From contig NZ_JARACK010000008.1 of assembly GCF_028767185.1 (NCBI RefSeq), positions 62,001-126,000 on the forward strand: DNA of 64,000 bases, read 5' to 3'. Positions 37,177 through 46,991 of the stretch are shown here, piece after piece (the first letter of the stretch is position 1; each line of letters starts with the position of its first letter). Origin of the DNA: Mangrovimonas aestuarii (lineage in GTDB: Bacteria; Bacteroidota; Bacteroidia; Flavobacteriales; Flavobacteriaceae). The translations under genes were made by a program, and so were the position numbers. A model generated the notes under the pieces. The model worked only from the letters and a program-made list of their open reading frames with translations. It had not been told where the DNA came from and did no database searches.

Positions 37177-38601
37177 CTAACAATCAGATAAATGAACCCC
37201 AACAGCTAAACCACCTTCAGAGGTTTCTTTGTATTTCGAGTTCATATCCTTGGCGGTTTCCCACATGGTGTTTACTACTTTGTCCAATGGAACTTTTACG
37301 TTTTTAGGGTCGGTATCCAAAGCCAGTTCGGCAGCATTTATAGCTTTTATGGCCCCCATGGAGTTACGCTCAATACATGGTACTTGAACTAATCCGCCAA
37401 TAGGGTCACAGGTTAGTCCTAAGTGATGCTCCATTGCGATTTCAGCAGCCATAAGTACTTGCTCTGGTGTTCCTCCCATCAATTCGGTTAAAGCTCCAGC
37501 AGCCATAGCTGACGAAACGCCTATTTCCGCCTGGCATCCACCCATTGCAGCTGAAATAGTAGCACCTTTTTTGAAAATACTTCCAATTTCACCAGCAACT
37601 AGCAAAAACTTCTTAATATGCTCAAAATCAGCTTCGTGGTTTTCAATAACCATATAGTACATTAACACTGCTGGAATAACTCCAGCACTTCCATTTGTAG
37701 GCGCTGTAACAACGCGCCCCAATGAGGCATTAACTTCGTTTACTGCTAGTGCGAAACAGCTAACCCATTTTAAAATCTGACGAAACTTTACTTCTGTCTT
37801 TCTAATAACTTCCAACCATTCATGAGGATTGTTGTACTGTAAGTCACCTTTGAGCTTTTGGTGCATATCATAAGCACGGCGTCTTACATTTAATCCCCCT
37901 GGTAAAGTGCCTTCTGTATGACAACCTGTATACATACATTCTAACATGGTGTCCCAAATACGTTTTAGTTCATGATCAATGGTAGTCATGTCACGTAACG
38001 ACTTTTCATTTTCGAGAACAACATGAGATATTGGAAGATTAAGTTGATTACAAAACTCCAGTAACTCAGTTCCTTTTTGTATAGGATAGGGAAAGGTCTT
38101 TTGAAGAATCTCTTTATTCTTTTTAGAGTTTTTACGTTCCTCTTTTACAACAAATCCGCCACCTATGGAGTAAAAAGTGCTTTTAGTCTTTTTGTGGCCA
38201 ATAAATCCTGTAAAAGTTAGAGCATTGGCATGGAATGGTAAAAACTCCCTGTTAAAAACAATATTTTCCTTGTAATCAAAAGGAAGGTTTTTTTCACCAT
38301 TAAAAGGTAATTGTTCATTGGTTTTAATGTCTTCAATAATTTGGTCGATGTTCTCAACAGGTACTCTTTCAGGATCAGCTCCCGTTAATCCAAGCATAAC
38401 TGCTAAGTCTGTAGCATGACCTTTTCCAGTAAGTGATAAAGAACCGTAAAGGTCAACATGTACTTTGTCAATCTTGTCAAACTTACCAGAGTCCTTAAGC
38501 TCTTCAATCCATCTTTCAGCAGCGCGCCAAGGTCCTAAAGTGTGCGAACTTGATGGTCCGACACCAATACTAAGCATGTCAAAAACAGAAATACATTCCA
38601 T
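37177..38601 (-). CDS. sdaA: L-serine ammonia-lyase, single-chain iron-sulfur type
   Basis: Deaminates L-serine to pyruvate and ammonia with a [4Fe-4S] cluster. The 474-aa protein contains the beta-subunit domain ([21 protein letters not shown]) fused to the alpha domain ([37 protein letters not shown]-like, [18 protein letters not shown]). The three cluster Cys are visible, and the very last residue is Cys (VHLSDC), which in Legionella serine dehydratase occupies the fourth iron position when no substrate is bound. Confidence 0.93.
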   Translation of the reverse strand: MECISVFDMLSIGVGPSSSHTLGPWRAAERWIEELKDSGKFDKIDKVHVDLYGSLSLTGKGHATDLAVMLGLTGADPERVPVENIDQIIEDIKTNEQLPFNGEKNLPFDYKENIVFNREFLPFHANALTFTGFIGHKKTKSTFYSIGGGFVVKEERKNSKKNKEILQKTFPYPIQKGTELLEFCNQLNLPISHVVLENEKSLRDMTTIDHELKRIWDTMLECMYTGCHTEGTLPGGLNVRRRAYDMHQKLKGDLQYNNPHEWLEVIRKTEVKFRQILKWVSCFALAVNEVNASLGRVVTAPTNGSAGVIPAVLMYYMVIENHEADFEHIKKFLLVAGEIGSIFKKGATISAAMGGCQAEIGVSSAMAAGALTELMGGTPEQVLMAAEIAMEHHLGLTCDPIGGLVQVPCIERNSMGAIKAINAAELALDTDPKNVKVPLDKVVNTMWETAKDMNSKYKETSEGGLAVGVHLSDC

Positions 38602-38683
38602 ATTACGAAAACGTTTTAGGGTGTTGCAAATATAAACGAACTTTCGATGAAAGAAACCAATAAAATAACGATTATTTAATCAA

Positions 38684-38712
38684 AAAAAGCACCAATACAA
38701 TTGGTGCTTTTT
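38684..38712 (-). terminator. Terminator downstream of the giant T9SS gene
   Basis: GCACCAAT (38689-38696) / ATTGGTGC (38700-38707) with a 3-nt loop and A/T tracts of five or more on both sides. Read on the minus strand it follows the 38735 stop by about 23 bp; it could work in both directions. Confidence 0.85.
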
Positions 38713-38734
38713 ATAAGGTTTTTGATGCCTAAAG

Positions 38735-41700
38735 TTATTTTATCACAACTTTAAAAGAGGCTCCTTTATCTGTTTTTAATATATAAGTTCCGGCATTGAT
38801 TTGCGGTAGATGTAACGCATGAACTTCTTCTTGTTTCAATACTAATCTACCTTGCAAATCATAAAGTGATACATTGGCTTTTTCGCTTAGGTAAAGTACT
38901 TCATTCGATTGTACTGGGTTAGGATAAACCTTAAAAGAAGTATTGTCCATTATAGCATTAGGTGTTCCCAAATTTTCAGTGGTAACAGTATAAATGCTTA
39001 CAGTAGCACTAACTTCATTAGAAAGTATAATCAAACCTTCTCCGTTAGGGCTGTTTTCTGGAGTAATGTAAATAATGCCTTCCGGGCCTAAGTCGCCTCC
39101 TTCGTCTTCTCCTAAATCTCTATGATTAGCATAGTTTTGGAATAAAGCATTTGTTGGGTTTGAGACATTGTAAGTCATAAATCCGCCAACGCGTTCTAAA
39201 GTAATAAAAGCATAATGTTCTCCATTAATTTCAGCTACTATAATTCCCTCTGGTTCTGGCCCTTTATTGTCGCTACGATTCTTATAGTTGTTATTGGAGT
39301 TACTAGCATTAAAAAGATTACCGAATGTTGGGTCTGCAGCGGTGTAGCGCTCAAAGTCATCACCACTATCATAGACAAGGGCCCCAGTAGTAGCATTCCA
39401 AATACTGAATGAACGTGATCCTAAAACATGGATTTCATCGAAATCGCCATCATTGTCAATGTCTCCAGTAGCATTGGTAACGGTTAACCGACCAAGGTTG
39501 GTTTCCATTTTTAATGCTTCAGCGTTAGGAAAGACTGTTGGGTCGAGGACATAATCGCTATCGCTTACTCTAATTTCTTCTTCTAAAGCATCATATTCAC
39601 GAGCATCACCTTCATTTGCTGTAACAACATAATCTACACCGTTTACGCTGTAGTAGGCAATAGCATCTGGCATATACATTCCCTTAACTGGCCAGTTTGC
39701 CATAAAAATAAAATCGGTATCGTCACACGTATCCAGAGTATTATTCTCTAAACTGTGGTCTTTTAATCCAAGAGGAAGAATATCTGTAACAGTATTATTT
39801 GTTAAATCAACTTTAGCTATAGCGTTATTTTCCTGAAGTGTCACCCAAGCTGTTTGGGAGTCACTGGAAAAAGTAATGTACTCTGGCTCTAAGTCTTGAG
39901 AAACTGTTGATCCAGGTCCAAATATACGTACATTGACACTTTGCAAACTCGCTAATTGGCTGTTGAAAGCGTTAAAGTTTATGGAAGTAACATCGGTTTG
40001 AATAATATTCCCTAATCCGGAAGTAACATCAATTAACGATAAGCTTCCTTCAGGATCTATACTGTAATCGGTATTTGGTTGCCCTTCGTTGGCCACCATA
40101 AGTTTAGTTCCATCTGGTGAGAAAGTCAACATGTCAGGAAGGTTTCCAACGGTTACTGACGAAATGTTAGTTCCGTTAATATCCATAAAAACAACATGAC
40201 CATCTGCAGTTGGACCATTTGAAACAGTTGCGGCTACCAAACCATTATTATAAGCAATATTTGTAGGACCCTCGGTTCCATAAGACGATAAATCTATGGA
40301 TGTAATCGTTGAAATATTGTTTAGGTCTGTTAGGTTTAGGATTTCAACGGTTTTTCCAACAGAGTTTAACACAAACAATCGTTTAGATATAGGGTCGAAA
40401 GCTGAAATTTCAGCAGATCCAGTTGGTGTAACTTGATAATTTGTAAGGTAATTGATTTCTAAACCTGAAGTAGGGTAGCTTAATATAAAATCGTTATCTG
40501 TAATATATACACCAGTTTTTTCATATGCTCCTAAAGAAGCATTTACTGGATTTGCAAGCTCAAGAAGGAACATTTCATCAGATTCGACATCTGTATCATC
40601 AGAAATGAGAATGTTCAGGTTTATACTCGTTGTATTAGCAGAAATAGTAAGTGTTTGAGGTATAAATGTAAAATCGGTTGTTTGGTCGGCAGTTATAAGG
40701 TCGTTTACCAAAACTACATCTACTGTAATATCACTACTATAAGCCGATGATATTTCTACAGGAATGCTTACAGTATTACTTCCTTCGTTAACGTTGTAAG
40801 TTGAGCTACCAAATGTGATTTGTGGCAAAACGTTGGTTACAGGGCTGTATACACCAGGAGAAGCAAAAACATTTTCACCCAAGGACTGCCCTGCAAGGTT
40901 TGTTGCAGATGTCCAATTGGTACCTTCATTAAAGTTATTTGAAGGGTTTAACAGTTCGAGTGAAGGACCATCTCCATCGGCATCTGTTGGCCATGGGGCA
41001 TCATCACTATATTCCATAGTAAAGATCACAGTATTCTCTGTGTTTATTATTTGAAGAGTTTCACCTCCATTACCTAAAGCATTGGAAATTCCTTGAGGCA
41101 TATCTAAAAACGTTTCACCGTAGAAAATATCTGCTGTGGTTTTATCTGTAGCCAAAAGAACAATTCCTTCAGAAGCTATTGTCATTTCGGGAAAAGTAAA
41201 TACAAAGTTCCCTTCATCCATAATTTGAATACCTCCTAAGGAAAGCGTATTGCTACTATTGTTGTAGATTTCCAAAAATTCTAAAGCATCTGAGTCATCC
41301 GAAGGTGCGTTATACATGATTTCAGTGATTATTAATCCAATAGATGTATTGTTATAAAACAAATCATTACTAGTAAAAGAGTTTTCTTGAAGGTTGTTTT
41401 CTAAGTCTTCGATATTGCTTACTGAAAGAGTGTAGGCAGTTCCTGTTGTCAATCCACTGTGGGTTATAGTCGTCGTATTGCTGGAATTATCATAGGTAAT
41501 GGATGAAATGGTCATTACAGGTGAAAAACTGTAATTAGAAATATTTTCTGCGGAAGTTTGTGTCACTTCTTCACTGAATACGACTTCAATAGTTGTAGAC
41601 GATGTTACATTGGTAGTTGCAACGGTAGGCGCAGTAGTGTCTTCATTAGAGATGGTAAAAGATGTTGCATTAAACGGTACGTCTGGAGCAATACTGTCAT

Positions 41701-42298
41701 CGTTTTGGTCACCACTACCATCTTGAAAATCATAGTTTGATAAATTGTTAAGAGCAAGTAAATAACCATTAGCGTCCAATCCTGTCCTTGGTCCGTTATA
41801 AGCTCCGATATCAGTTCCGTCAGGGTAAGTAATGGCAGTTGTACCATCTATTAATCCAGTATTCTCCAATGTGCCATAAGCTGAGGATGCATTGGCAATG
41901 GCGGCAATAAAGGTAGTAGGAGTTAGGGGAGCAGTTCCTGAAAATGCAAAAATAGCTTCAGAACTCCCTGAAATTCCTCCTGGAACCCCTACAATGTTTC
42001 CATGGGATACTGATGCCGTGGCACTGATAGTGCTAAATGTAATTACTGTACCGGCAGGAATGAGTGCTGCTCCCGACTGCCAAGAGAAATTATTTTCGTC
42101 TGTTCCAAATTGGGAGCCATCCCATTCAGAATCTGTAAAGTAAACGGTTGTGTTTGCTGGAATATCGACAAATGTCACCATTGCGAAATCATCGTCAGCA
42201 TCGGCGTTCATAGCTATAAAAGCCATGTCGCCAATATTAAGTTGAGCATGAATAAACTGCACGATTAACAATACAGGCAGTAGTAATAATTTTTTCAT
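38735..42298 (-). CDS. Large T9SS-secreted multidomain protein (lamin-tail, Calx-beta, choice-of-anchor I)
   Basis: A 1187-aa surface or secreted protein. Order of parts: signal peptide (about 1-18, KKLLLLPVLLIVQFIHA); a beta-rich N-terminal domain with EWDGSQFGTDENNFSWQSGA; an Ig-like segment (about 220-315); a lamin-tail domain (about 320-430, IITEIMYNAPSDDSDALEFL); a Calx-beta repeat (about 490-600); a beta-propeller region of the choice-of-anchor I type (about 617-1095, GNLPDMLTFSPDGTKLMVAN); and a T9SS type A sorting domain from about 1121 (FKVYPNPV ... GTYILKTDKGASFKVVIK). Exported in this way, it may be cleaved and attached to the cell surface. Related families include alkaline phosphatase-like and nuclease-associated proteins; no active site could be assigned. 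Confidence 0.88.
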   Translation of the reverse strand: MKKLLLLPVLLIVQFIHAQLNIGDMAFIAMNADADDDFAMVTFVDIPANTTVYFTDSEWDGSQFGTDENNFSWQSGAALIPAGTVITFSTISATASVSHGNIVGVPGGISGSSEAIFAFSGTAPLTPTTFIAAIANASSAYGTLENTGLIDGTTAITYPDGTDIGAYNGPRTGLDANGYLLALNNLSNYDFQDGSGDQNDDSIAPDVPFNATSFTISNEDTTAPTVATTNVTSSTTIEVVFSEEVTQTSAENISNYSFSPVMTISSITYDNSSNTTTITHSGLTTGTAYTLSVSNIEDLENNLQENSFTSNDLFYNNTSIGLIITEIMYNAPSDDSDALEFLEIYNNSSNTLSLGGIQIMDEGNFVFTFPEMTIASEGIVLLATDKTTADIFYGETFLDMPQGISNALGNGGETLQIINTENTVIFTMEYSDDAPWPTDADGDGPSLELLNPSNNFNEGTNWTSATNLAGQSLGENVFASPGVYSPVTNVLPQITFGSSTYNVNEGSNTVSIPVEISSAYSSDITVDVVLVNDLITADQTTDFTFIPQTLTISANTTSINLNILISDDTDVESDEMFLLELANPVNASLGAYEKTGVYITDNDFILSYPTSGLEINYLTNYQVTPTGSAEISAFDPISKRLFVLNSVGKTVEILNLTDLNNISTITSIDLSSYGTEGPTNIAYNNGLVAATVSNGPTADGHVVFMDINGTNISSVTVGNLPDMLTFSPDGTKLMVANEGQPNTDYSIDPEGSLSLIDVTSGLGNIIQTDVTSINFNAFNSQLASLQSVNVRIFGPGSTVSQDLEPEYITFSSDSQTAWVTLQENNAIAKVDLTNNTVTDILPLGLKDHSLENNTLDTCDDTDFIFMANWPVKGMYMPDAIAYYSVNGVDYVVTANEGDAREYDALEEEIRVSDSDYVLDPTVFPNAEALKMETNLGRLTVTNATGDIDNDGDFDEIHVLGSRSFSIWNATTGALVYDSGDDFERYTAADPTFGNLFNASNSNNNYKNRSDNKGPEPEGIIVAEINGEHYAFITLERVGGFMTYNVSNPTNALFQNYANHRDLGEDEGGDLGPEGIIYITPENSPNGEGLIILSNEVSATVSIYTVTTENLGTPNAIMDNTSFKVYPNPVQSNEVLYLSEKANVSLYDLQGRLVLKQEEVHALHLPQINAGTYILKTDKGASFKVVIK

Positions 42299-42454
42299 AA
42301 TAATTTGGTTGATGTTTAATTGAAGCGAAAATAGATTTAGATAACTATTTTGAAATCAATCAACCATTAAGGAATTTAGTTTGTTCTTTATTAAAAGGTT
42401 GTCGTAATGTTATGGACGTAACAATGAATTAACCTGGAAGTAAAAATAAGTTTC

Positions 42455-42495
42455 TGTCAGCTTGTCAGTTTTTTTGTCATGGCATAGTCATTGAC
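42455..42495 (+). promoter_or_regulatory. Putative dnaK regulatory region: TGTCA repeats and sigma54-like box
   Basis: Three TGTCA units (starting at 42455, 42463 and 42475; the first two are TGTCAG spaced 8 bp apart) precede TGGCATAGTCATTGAC at 42480-42495. The latter resembles the -24/-12 form TGGCAC-N5-TTGCA, with the -12 GC changed to GA. The dnaK ATG is 65 bp downstream. No CIRCE element was found. Function is inferred. Confidence 0.35.
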
Positions 42496-42560
42496 TAATA
42501 CCTACCGAATTTAAAACGAATTATTCGACACTGTAAATAAAAAATAAAGTCTATAAGATT

Positions 42561-44468
42561 ATGAGTAAAATTATTGGAATCGATTTAGGTACAACTAACT
42601 CTTGCGTTTCTGTAATGGAAGGTAACGAACCTGTTGTAATCCCTAACGCAGAAGGTAAGCGTACCACGCCATCTGTTATCGCTTTTGTTGAAGGTGGTGA
42701 AATTAAAGTAGGTGATCCTGCTAAGCGTCAAGCTGTAACTAACCCAATGAAAACGGTTTATTCTATTAAGCGTTTTATGGGTAACAAATATTCTGAATCT
42801 CAAAGAGAAGCAGACCGTGTACCTTATCAAGTAGTAAAAGGAGATAACGATACGCCTAGAGTAGATATTGATGGTCGTTTGTATACTCCTCAAGAACTAT
42901 CGGCTATGATTCTTCAAAAAATGAAGAAAACAGCTGAAGATTATTTAGGTCAGGATGTAAGCGAAGCAGTAATTACTGTACCTGCTTACTTTAACGACTC
43001 TCAACGTCAAGCTACGAAAGAAGCTGGTGAGATTGCTGGATTAAAAGTACGTCGTATTATCAACGAGCCTACAGCTGCTGCTTTGGCTTACGGATTGGAT
43101 AAAAAAGGAACAGATCAAAAAATCGTAGTATTTGATTTTGGTGGAGGTACTCACGACGTTTCTATCCTTGAATTAGGTGATGGTGTATTTGAAGTATTGT
43201 CTACAGATGGAGATACTCACTTAGGAGGTGACGATGTAGATGAGAAAATCATCAATTGGTTAGCAGAAGAGTTTAAAACTGAAGAAGACATGGATCTTCG
43301 TAAAGATGCTATGGCTCTTCAACGTTTAAAGGAAGCTGCAGAGAAAGCTAAAATTGAGTTGTCATCTTCAGCACAAACTGAAATCAACTTACCATATATC
43401 ACAGCTACTGCCAGTGGACCAAAACACTTGGTACGTACGTTAACACGTTCTAAGTTTGAACAATTAATCGACGATTTGGTAAAACGAACTATCGAGCCAT
43501 GTCGTACAGCGCTTAAAGCTGCTGGATTGTCAACTTCAGACATCGACGAAGTGATCCTTGTTGGAGGTTCTACACGTATCCCTGCAGTACAATCTGCAGT
43601 AGAAAGCTTCTTCGGTAAGGCACCTAGCAAAGGTGTAAACCCAGATGAGGTTGTAGCAATTGGAGCAGGTATTCAAGGTGGTGTATTAACTGGAGATGTT
43701 AAGGATGTATTACTATTAGATGTAACGCCTCTTTCTCTAGGTATCGAAACTATGGGTAACGTAATGACTAAGCTTATTGAAGCTAACACGACAATCCCTA
43801 CTAAAAAATCACAAGTATTCTCAACAGCTGCAGACAATCAGCCTTCAGTTGAGATTCATGTGTTACAGGGAGAACGTCCTATGGCTGCCGATAACAAAAC
43901 TATTGGTCGTTTCCACTTAAGTGATATTCCACCAGCACCAAGAGGTGTTCCTCAAATTGAAGTAACTTTCGATATTGATGCTAACGGTATTATTCATGTA
44001 ACTGCTGCTGATAAAGCTACTGGTAAATCTCAAAACATCCGTATTGAGGCTTCTTCAGGATTGACAGAAGAGGAAATCCAAAAGATGAAGCAGGAAGCTG
44101 AAGCAAATGCTGAAGCCGATAAGCAAGCTAAGGAAAAAGCTGATAAGCTTAACGAAGCGGATGGAATGATCTTCCAAACAGAAAAACAACTTAAGGAGTT
44201 TGGCGATAAATTATCTGATGATAAGAAAAAACCAATCGAAGATGCATTGGAAGAGCTTAAGAAGGCATACGAAACTAAGGATATCGCTGTTATCGATCCG
44301 GCTTTAGAGAAAATCAACGAAGCTTGGAAAGCTGCTAGTGAAGAAATGTACAAGGCACAAGCAGAAGGACAACAACAAGACGGAGCACCAGATGCAGATG
44401 CCGGACAAAGTGGTCAGGCTAATGAAGGTAGCGACGTAGAAGATGTAGATTTTGAAGAGGTGAAGTAA
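42561..44468 (+). CDS. dnaK: Chaperone DnaK (Hsp70)
   Basis: ATP-driven protein-folding chaperone of 635 aa. The nucleotide-binding domain has [18 protein letters not shown] at the start, the phosphate loops [19 protein letters not shown] and [12 protein letters not shown], and the linker [16 protein letters not shown] near 385-400. The substrate-binding domain and helical lid follow, ending in EDVDFEEVK, the usual acidic C-terminus. There is no dnaJ or grpE next to it. A strong terminator follows, and a decayed copy of this gene's 3' end lies at 45311-45611. Confidence 0.97.
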   Translation: MSKIIGIDLGTTNSCVSVMEGNEPVVIPNAEGKRTTPSVIAFVEGGEIKVGDPAKRQAVTNPMKTVYSIKRFMGNKYSESQREADRVPYQVVKGDNDTPRVDIDGRLYTPQELSAMILQKMKKTAEDYLGQDVSEAVITVPAYFNDSQRQATKEAGEIAGLKVRRIINEPTAAALAYGLDKKGTDQKIVVFDFGGGTHDVSILELGDGVFEVLSTDGDTHLGGDDVDEKIINWLAEEFKTEEDMDLRKDAMALQRLKEAAEKAKIELSSSAQTEINLPYITATASGPKHLVRTLTRSKFEQLIDDLVKRTIEPCRTALKAAGLSTSDIDEVILVGGSTRIPAVQSAVESFFGKAPSKGVNPDEVVAIGAGIQGGVLTGDVKDVLLLDVTPLSLGIETMGNVMTKLIEANTTIPTKKSQVFSTAADNQPSVEIHVLQGERPMAADNKTIGRFHLSDIPPAPRGVPQIEVTFDIDANGIIHVTAADKATGKSQNIRIEASSGLTEEEIQKMKQEAEANAEADKQAKEKADKLNEADGMIFQTEKQLKEFGDKLSDDKKKPIEDALEELKKAYETKDIAVIDPALEKINEAWKAASEEMYKAQAEGQQQDGAPDADAGQSGQANEGSDVEDVDFEEVK

Positions 44469-44486
44469 TTCATTTCCTAAAATAAT

Positions 44487-44520
44487 AAAAGCGCGGCTGA
44501 TGAGGCCGCGCTTTTTTTTT
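44487..44520 (+). terminator. dnaK terminator
   Basis: GCGCGGC (44491-44497) pairs with GCCGCGC (44505-44511) around the 7-nt loop TGATGAG, with A4 before and nine T residues after. A diverged copy occurs at 45630-45661. Confidence 0.92.
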
Positions 44521-44544
44521 GTTTGAAGGTAGTGTTTAAATTGG

Positions 44545-45093
44545 TTACCTTATCATATTACCGTTAATGTCGATTTTAAGGTTTTTACGTTCACTATCTT
44601 TTCTAACCTGAACCTTGTAAACTTTTTTTACATCCTTATCGTGGTAGTAGGATACTAAATAGGAGTCTTTATGCAATTTCCATCCTGGAAATTTCTCGAA
44701 CACTGCGTTTCTTACTTCAGCAGGCAAAGCAAGATCTGTGAAATTTTCATACGATCTTAAGATTTTTCCATCACTATCAAAAGTAGCAACGATTCTTCCT
44801 TTTCCACCGTTTTTTTCCTTGAAAACAACTTCATAGGCCTCTAACCCAGAATCAAATTCTGGAGCTTCAGTAATGTCAAATCTAGCGGCATGACCTTCAA
44901 GATCTCTTACTCTAGTAGGAGTGTTTGCATCAACAACCTTGTTAATGTAGCTAAGATTAAGTGGGTTCACTTCAATATTGTTGGTGGAAATCACAACATC
45001 CTCTAATGCAACGGCTCCAATTTTACCGTTTGTTTGTGCGTGAGTTAGGCTGGCAAGACCTAAAAATATTAAACCAATTAAAAGTGCTTTCAT
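44545..45093 (-). CDS. PepSY-like periplasmic protein, paralogue A
   Basis: A 182-aa exported protein, the first of three tandem paralogues on the minus strand. The signal peptide KALLIGLIFLGLASLTHAQ is followed by the shared segment GAVALEDVVISTNNIEV. Then comes RVRDLEGHAARFDITEA, then DGKILRSYENFTDLALP and a C-terminal PepSY-like region (VRNAVFEKFPGWKLHKDSYL ... YKVQVRKD ... LKIDINGNM) of the DUF2874/beta-lactamase-inhibitor-like type. I placed the start at ATG 45093, where the signal peptide begins. Function is unknown; such proteins are common periplasmic proteins in Flavobacteriaceae. Confidence 0.8.
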   Translation of the reverse strand: MKALLIGLIFLGLASLTHAQTNGKIGAVALEDVVISTNNIEVNPLNLSYINKVVDANTPTRVRDLEGHAARFDITEAPEFDSGLEAYEVVFKEKNGGKGRIVATFDSDGKILRSYENFTDLALPAEVRNAVFEKFPGWKLHKDSYLVSYYHDKDVKKVYKVQVRKDSERKNLKIDINGNMIR

Positions 45094-45310
45094 AACTAAT
45101 AGATTTTTAAGGTTTAACAGAAAGTACATTTCAAAGGTACTTGACATAGGTTGATTTTGTAAGAGTGTAAGTTCGGGTTTTAAAATCAGGTGTTTCTACG
45201 TAGGGTATTTTACGATGAGGAAGGGATATTTTAGATAGTAAGCAGATCAAAAAATCATTAAATTAAAAGTCAGCTGAGTTTCGTTTAATATATTTATGTT
45301 AGGAGTTTAT

Positions 45311-45611
45311 TAAAACGCAAAACTCTATTGGTCGTTTTTACTTGAGTGAAATTCCTTAAGAACCAATAGGAGTTCATTCATTTGAAATAATTTTCGATAT
45401 CAATCTAACTACTGCTTATAAAGTTAATGGAAAATCTTAAAACATTCATGTTCAATTGTCATCAGGAATGACATATGAGGAAGTACAAATGATGGAGAAG
45501 GGAAGCTAAAGCAAAACAAACAGAAAGCAACAACAGGCCGAGGCAATAGGTACAGATACCGATTAAAGTAGTTAGGCTACTGATGTTAGCGATTTAGAAA
45601 AGGTGAAGCAA
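45311..45611 (+). pseudogene. Decayed copy of the dnaK 3' end
   Basis: This stretch aligns by eye with the last third of dnaK but is broken. CTATTGGTCGTTTTTACTTG matches dnaK near 43903-43922 (the TIGRFHL region); TTTCGATATCAATCTAACTA matches FDIDAN; CATCAGGAATGACATATGAG matches SSGLTEEE; and AGGTGAAGCAATTCATTTCC matches the dnaK end GAGGTGAAGTAATTCATTTC, where the stop TAA reads CAA. In-frame stops (for example TTCCTTAAG at 45353), small deletions and a large deletion of the lid coding region (about 240 bp of dnaK) make it non-coding. Homology may extend upstream to about 45271; the rest of the 601-bp gap between genes (45094-45270) shows nothing. Confidence 0.88.
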
Positions 45612-45629
45612 TTCATTTCCTAAAATAAT

Positions 45630-45661
45630 AAAAGCGCAGTTGATTGGACTGCGCTTTTTTG
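45630..45661 (+). terminator. Duplicated dnaK terminator
   Basis: GCGCAGT (45634-45640) / ACTGCGC (45648-45654) with a 7-nt TGATTGG loop, then T7. The bases before it (ATTCATTTCCTAAAATAATA) are identical to those before the real dnaK terminator. Stem changes are partly compensatory (GGC/GCC to AGT/ACT), so it still forms a hairpin and could end transcription of paralogue B from the other side. Confidence 0.85.
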
Positions 45662-45694
45662 TTTGTGGTTAGAATGAAATGGGTGAGTGGTTGG

Positions 45695-46246
45695 TTACAT
45701 CATGTTCCCGTCAATATCCAATTTTAGATTTTTCTTTTCGTCACCCTTAGTAATTTGTACTTTGTAAACTTTTTTCACATCTCTATTGTGGAAGTAAGAT
45801 ACTAAGTAAGCGTCTTTTTGTAATGTCCATCCAGGGTGAGCTTTAAAGACAGCATTTCTAACCGTAGGAGGAAGTAATAAATCTGTGAATTTTTCATAGG
45901 ACCTTAGAATTTTACCATCACTATCGTAAGTGGCTACAATTCTTCCTGTACCACCATTACGTTCCTTGAATATTACTTCATAAGCTTCATACCTAGAATC
46001 AAACTCTTCAGTTTCTTTGATATCGAAACGTGCAGCATGACCTTCTAAATCTCTCACTCTTGTTGGAGTGTCTTCATCAACTACTGAATGAATGTAGCTG
46101 AGGTTTACTGGTAAAACTTCAATGTTGTCAGCTGAGATTACAACATCCTCTAGAGCAACGGCTCCAATTTGTTCATTAGACTGAGCCTGTGTTTTTGTTA
46201 GGCTGGTAAGACCTAGTAGTACTAAACCAATTAATAGCGTTTTCAT
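45695..46246 (-). CDS. PepSY-like periplasmic protein, paralogue B
   Basis: A 183-aa paralogue of the gene at 44545, with signal peptide MKTLLIGLVLLGLTSLTKTQ. The two differ mainly in the signal region and in scattered positions. The shared core is GAVALEDVVISADNIEV, RVRDLEGHAARFDI, DGKILRSYEKFTDLLLPP, then the PepSY-like tail with VRNAVFKAHPGWTLQKDAYL and LKLDIDGNMM. The gene follows the duplicated terminator in the same relation as paralogue A follows the dnaK terminator, which shows that gene and terminator were duplicated together. Confidence 0.8.
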   Translation of the reverse strand: MKTLLIGLVLLGLTSLTKTQAQSNEQIGAVALEDVVISADNIEVLPVNLSYIHSVVDEDTPTRVRDLEGHAARFDIKETEEFDSRYEAYEVIFKERNGGTGRIVATYDSDGKILRSYEKFTDLLLPPTVRNAVFKAHPGWTLQKDAYLVSYFHNRDVKKVYKVQITKGDEKKNLKLDIDGNMM

Positions 46247-46358
46247 AACTGTTGTTTTTTGAATGATGAATTATTGTTTTTATTGATGATTTTTGCATAT
46301 AAAATTTACGACGAAGGAAATAACATAAAACTTCGGATGTGATTAAACTGTTTATTTA

Positions 46359-46377
46359 AGCGGTTGATTAAGCCGCT
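46359..46377. other. Hairpin that may be a third, decayed copy of the dnaK terminator
   Basis: AGCGGTT/AGCCGCT forms a 7-bp stem (one wobble) with GTTGATT in the same place as in the 45630 copy. It lies 65 bp before the stop of paralogue C. No dnaK remnant precedes it and the T-tract is lost, so this is a weak call. Confidence 0.25.
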
Positions 46378-46442
46378 GTAATTATATGATATAGGAATAA
46401 ACCAGTTACTAAAAGATAAACATAAGGTTGTTTAAGGAAATT

Positions 46443-46991
46443 TTATTTTAACTTCCCGTTATCGTCAATACCTATTTTTAGGTTTTTACGTTCATCTCCT
46501 TTTTTAATTTGTATTTTATACACTTTGTCAATGTCTTCCCCGTGATAGTAAGATACAAGATAAGTGTCTTTATAGATTACCCAACCAGGGTATTCTCTTG
46601 TCACTTTACTTAGTATCGCTCTAGGTAACATTAAATTTGTGAACCTTTCATAGGATTTAAGAATTTTTCCTTCACTGTCGTAGGTTGCAACAACTCTTCC
46701 TTCACCTCCGTTATCTTCTTTAAAAATAACCTCATAAGCGTCAAATTTTGAATCGTATTCGTCTGCTTCAGTAATGTCAAATCTTGCAGCATGACCTTCA
46801 AGGTCTCTTACTCGAGTAGGAGTATCATCATCTACAGCCTTATGGATATAATCCAGGTTTACTGAATTAACAGCAATGTTATCGGAGGAGATAACAACAT
46901 CCTCTAAAGCAACTGTCCCTACGGGATCGTCTTGTGCATGAACTAGGCTATAAGAGCCTATTAAAAAAATACCAATTAATAGCGTTTTCAT
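46443..46991 (-). CDS. PepSY-like periplasmic protein, paralogue C
   Basis: A 182-aa third paralogue, with signal peptide MKTLLIGIFLIGSYSLVHAQ and the same core (GTVALEDVVISSDNIAV, RVRDLEGHAARFDITEAD, EGKILKSYERFTNLMLPRA) and tail (VTREYPGWVIYKDTYL, LKIGIDDNGKLK). I placed the start at ATG 46991, where the signal peptide begins. It is the most diverged at the C-terminus. The three copies are separately spaced, so each may have its own promoter. Confidence 0.8.
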   Translation of the reverse strand: MKTLLIGIFLIGSYSLVHAQDDPVGTVALEDVVISSDNIAVNSVNLDYIHKAVDDDTPTRVRDLEGHAARFDITEADEYDSKFDAYEVIFKEDNGGEGRVVATYDSEGKILKSYERFTNLMLPRAILSKVTREYPGWVIYKDTYLVSYYHGEDIDKVYKIQIKKGDERKNLKIGIDDNGKLK

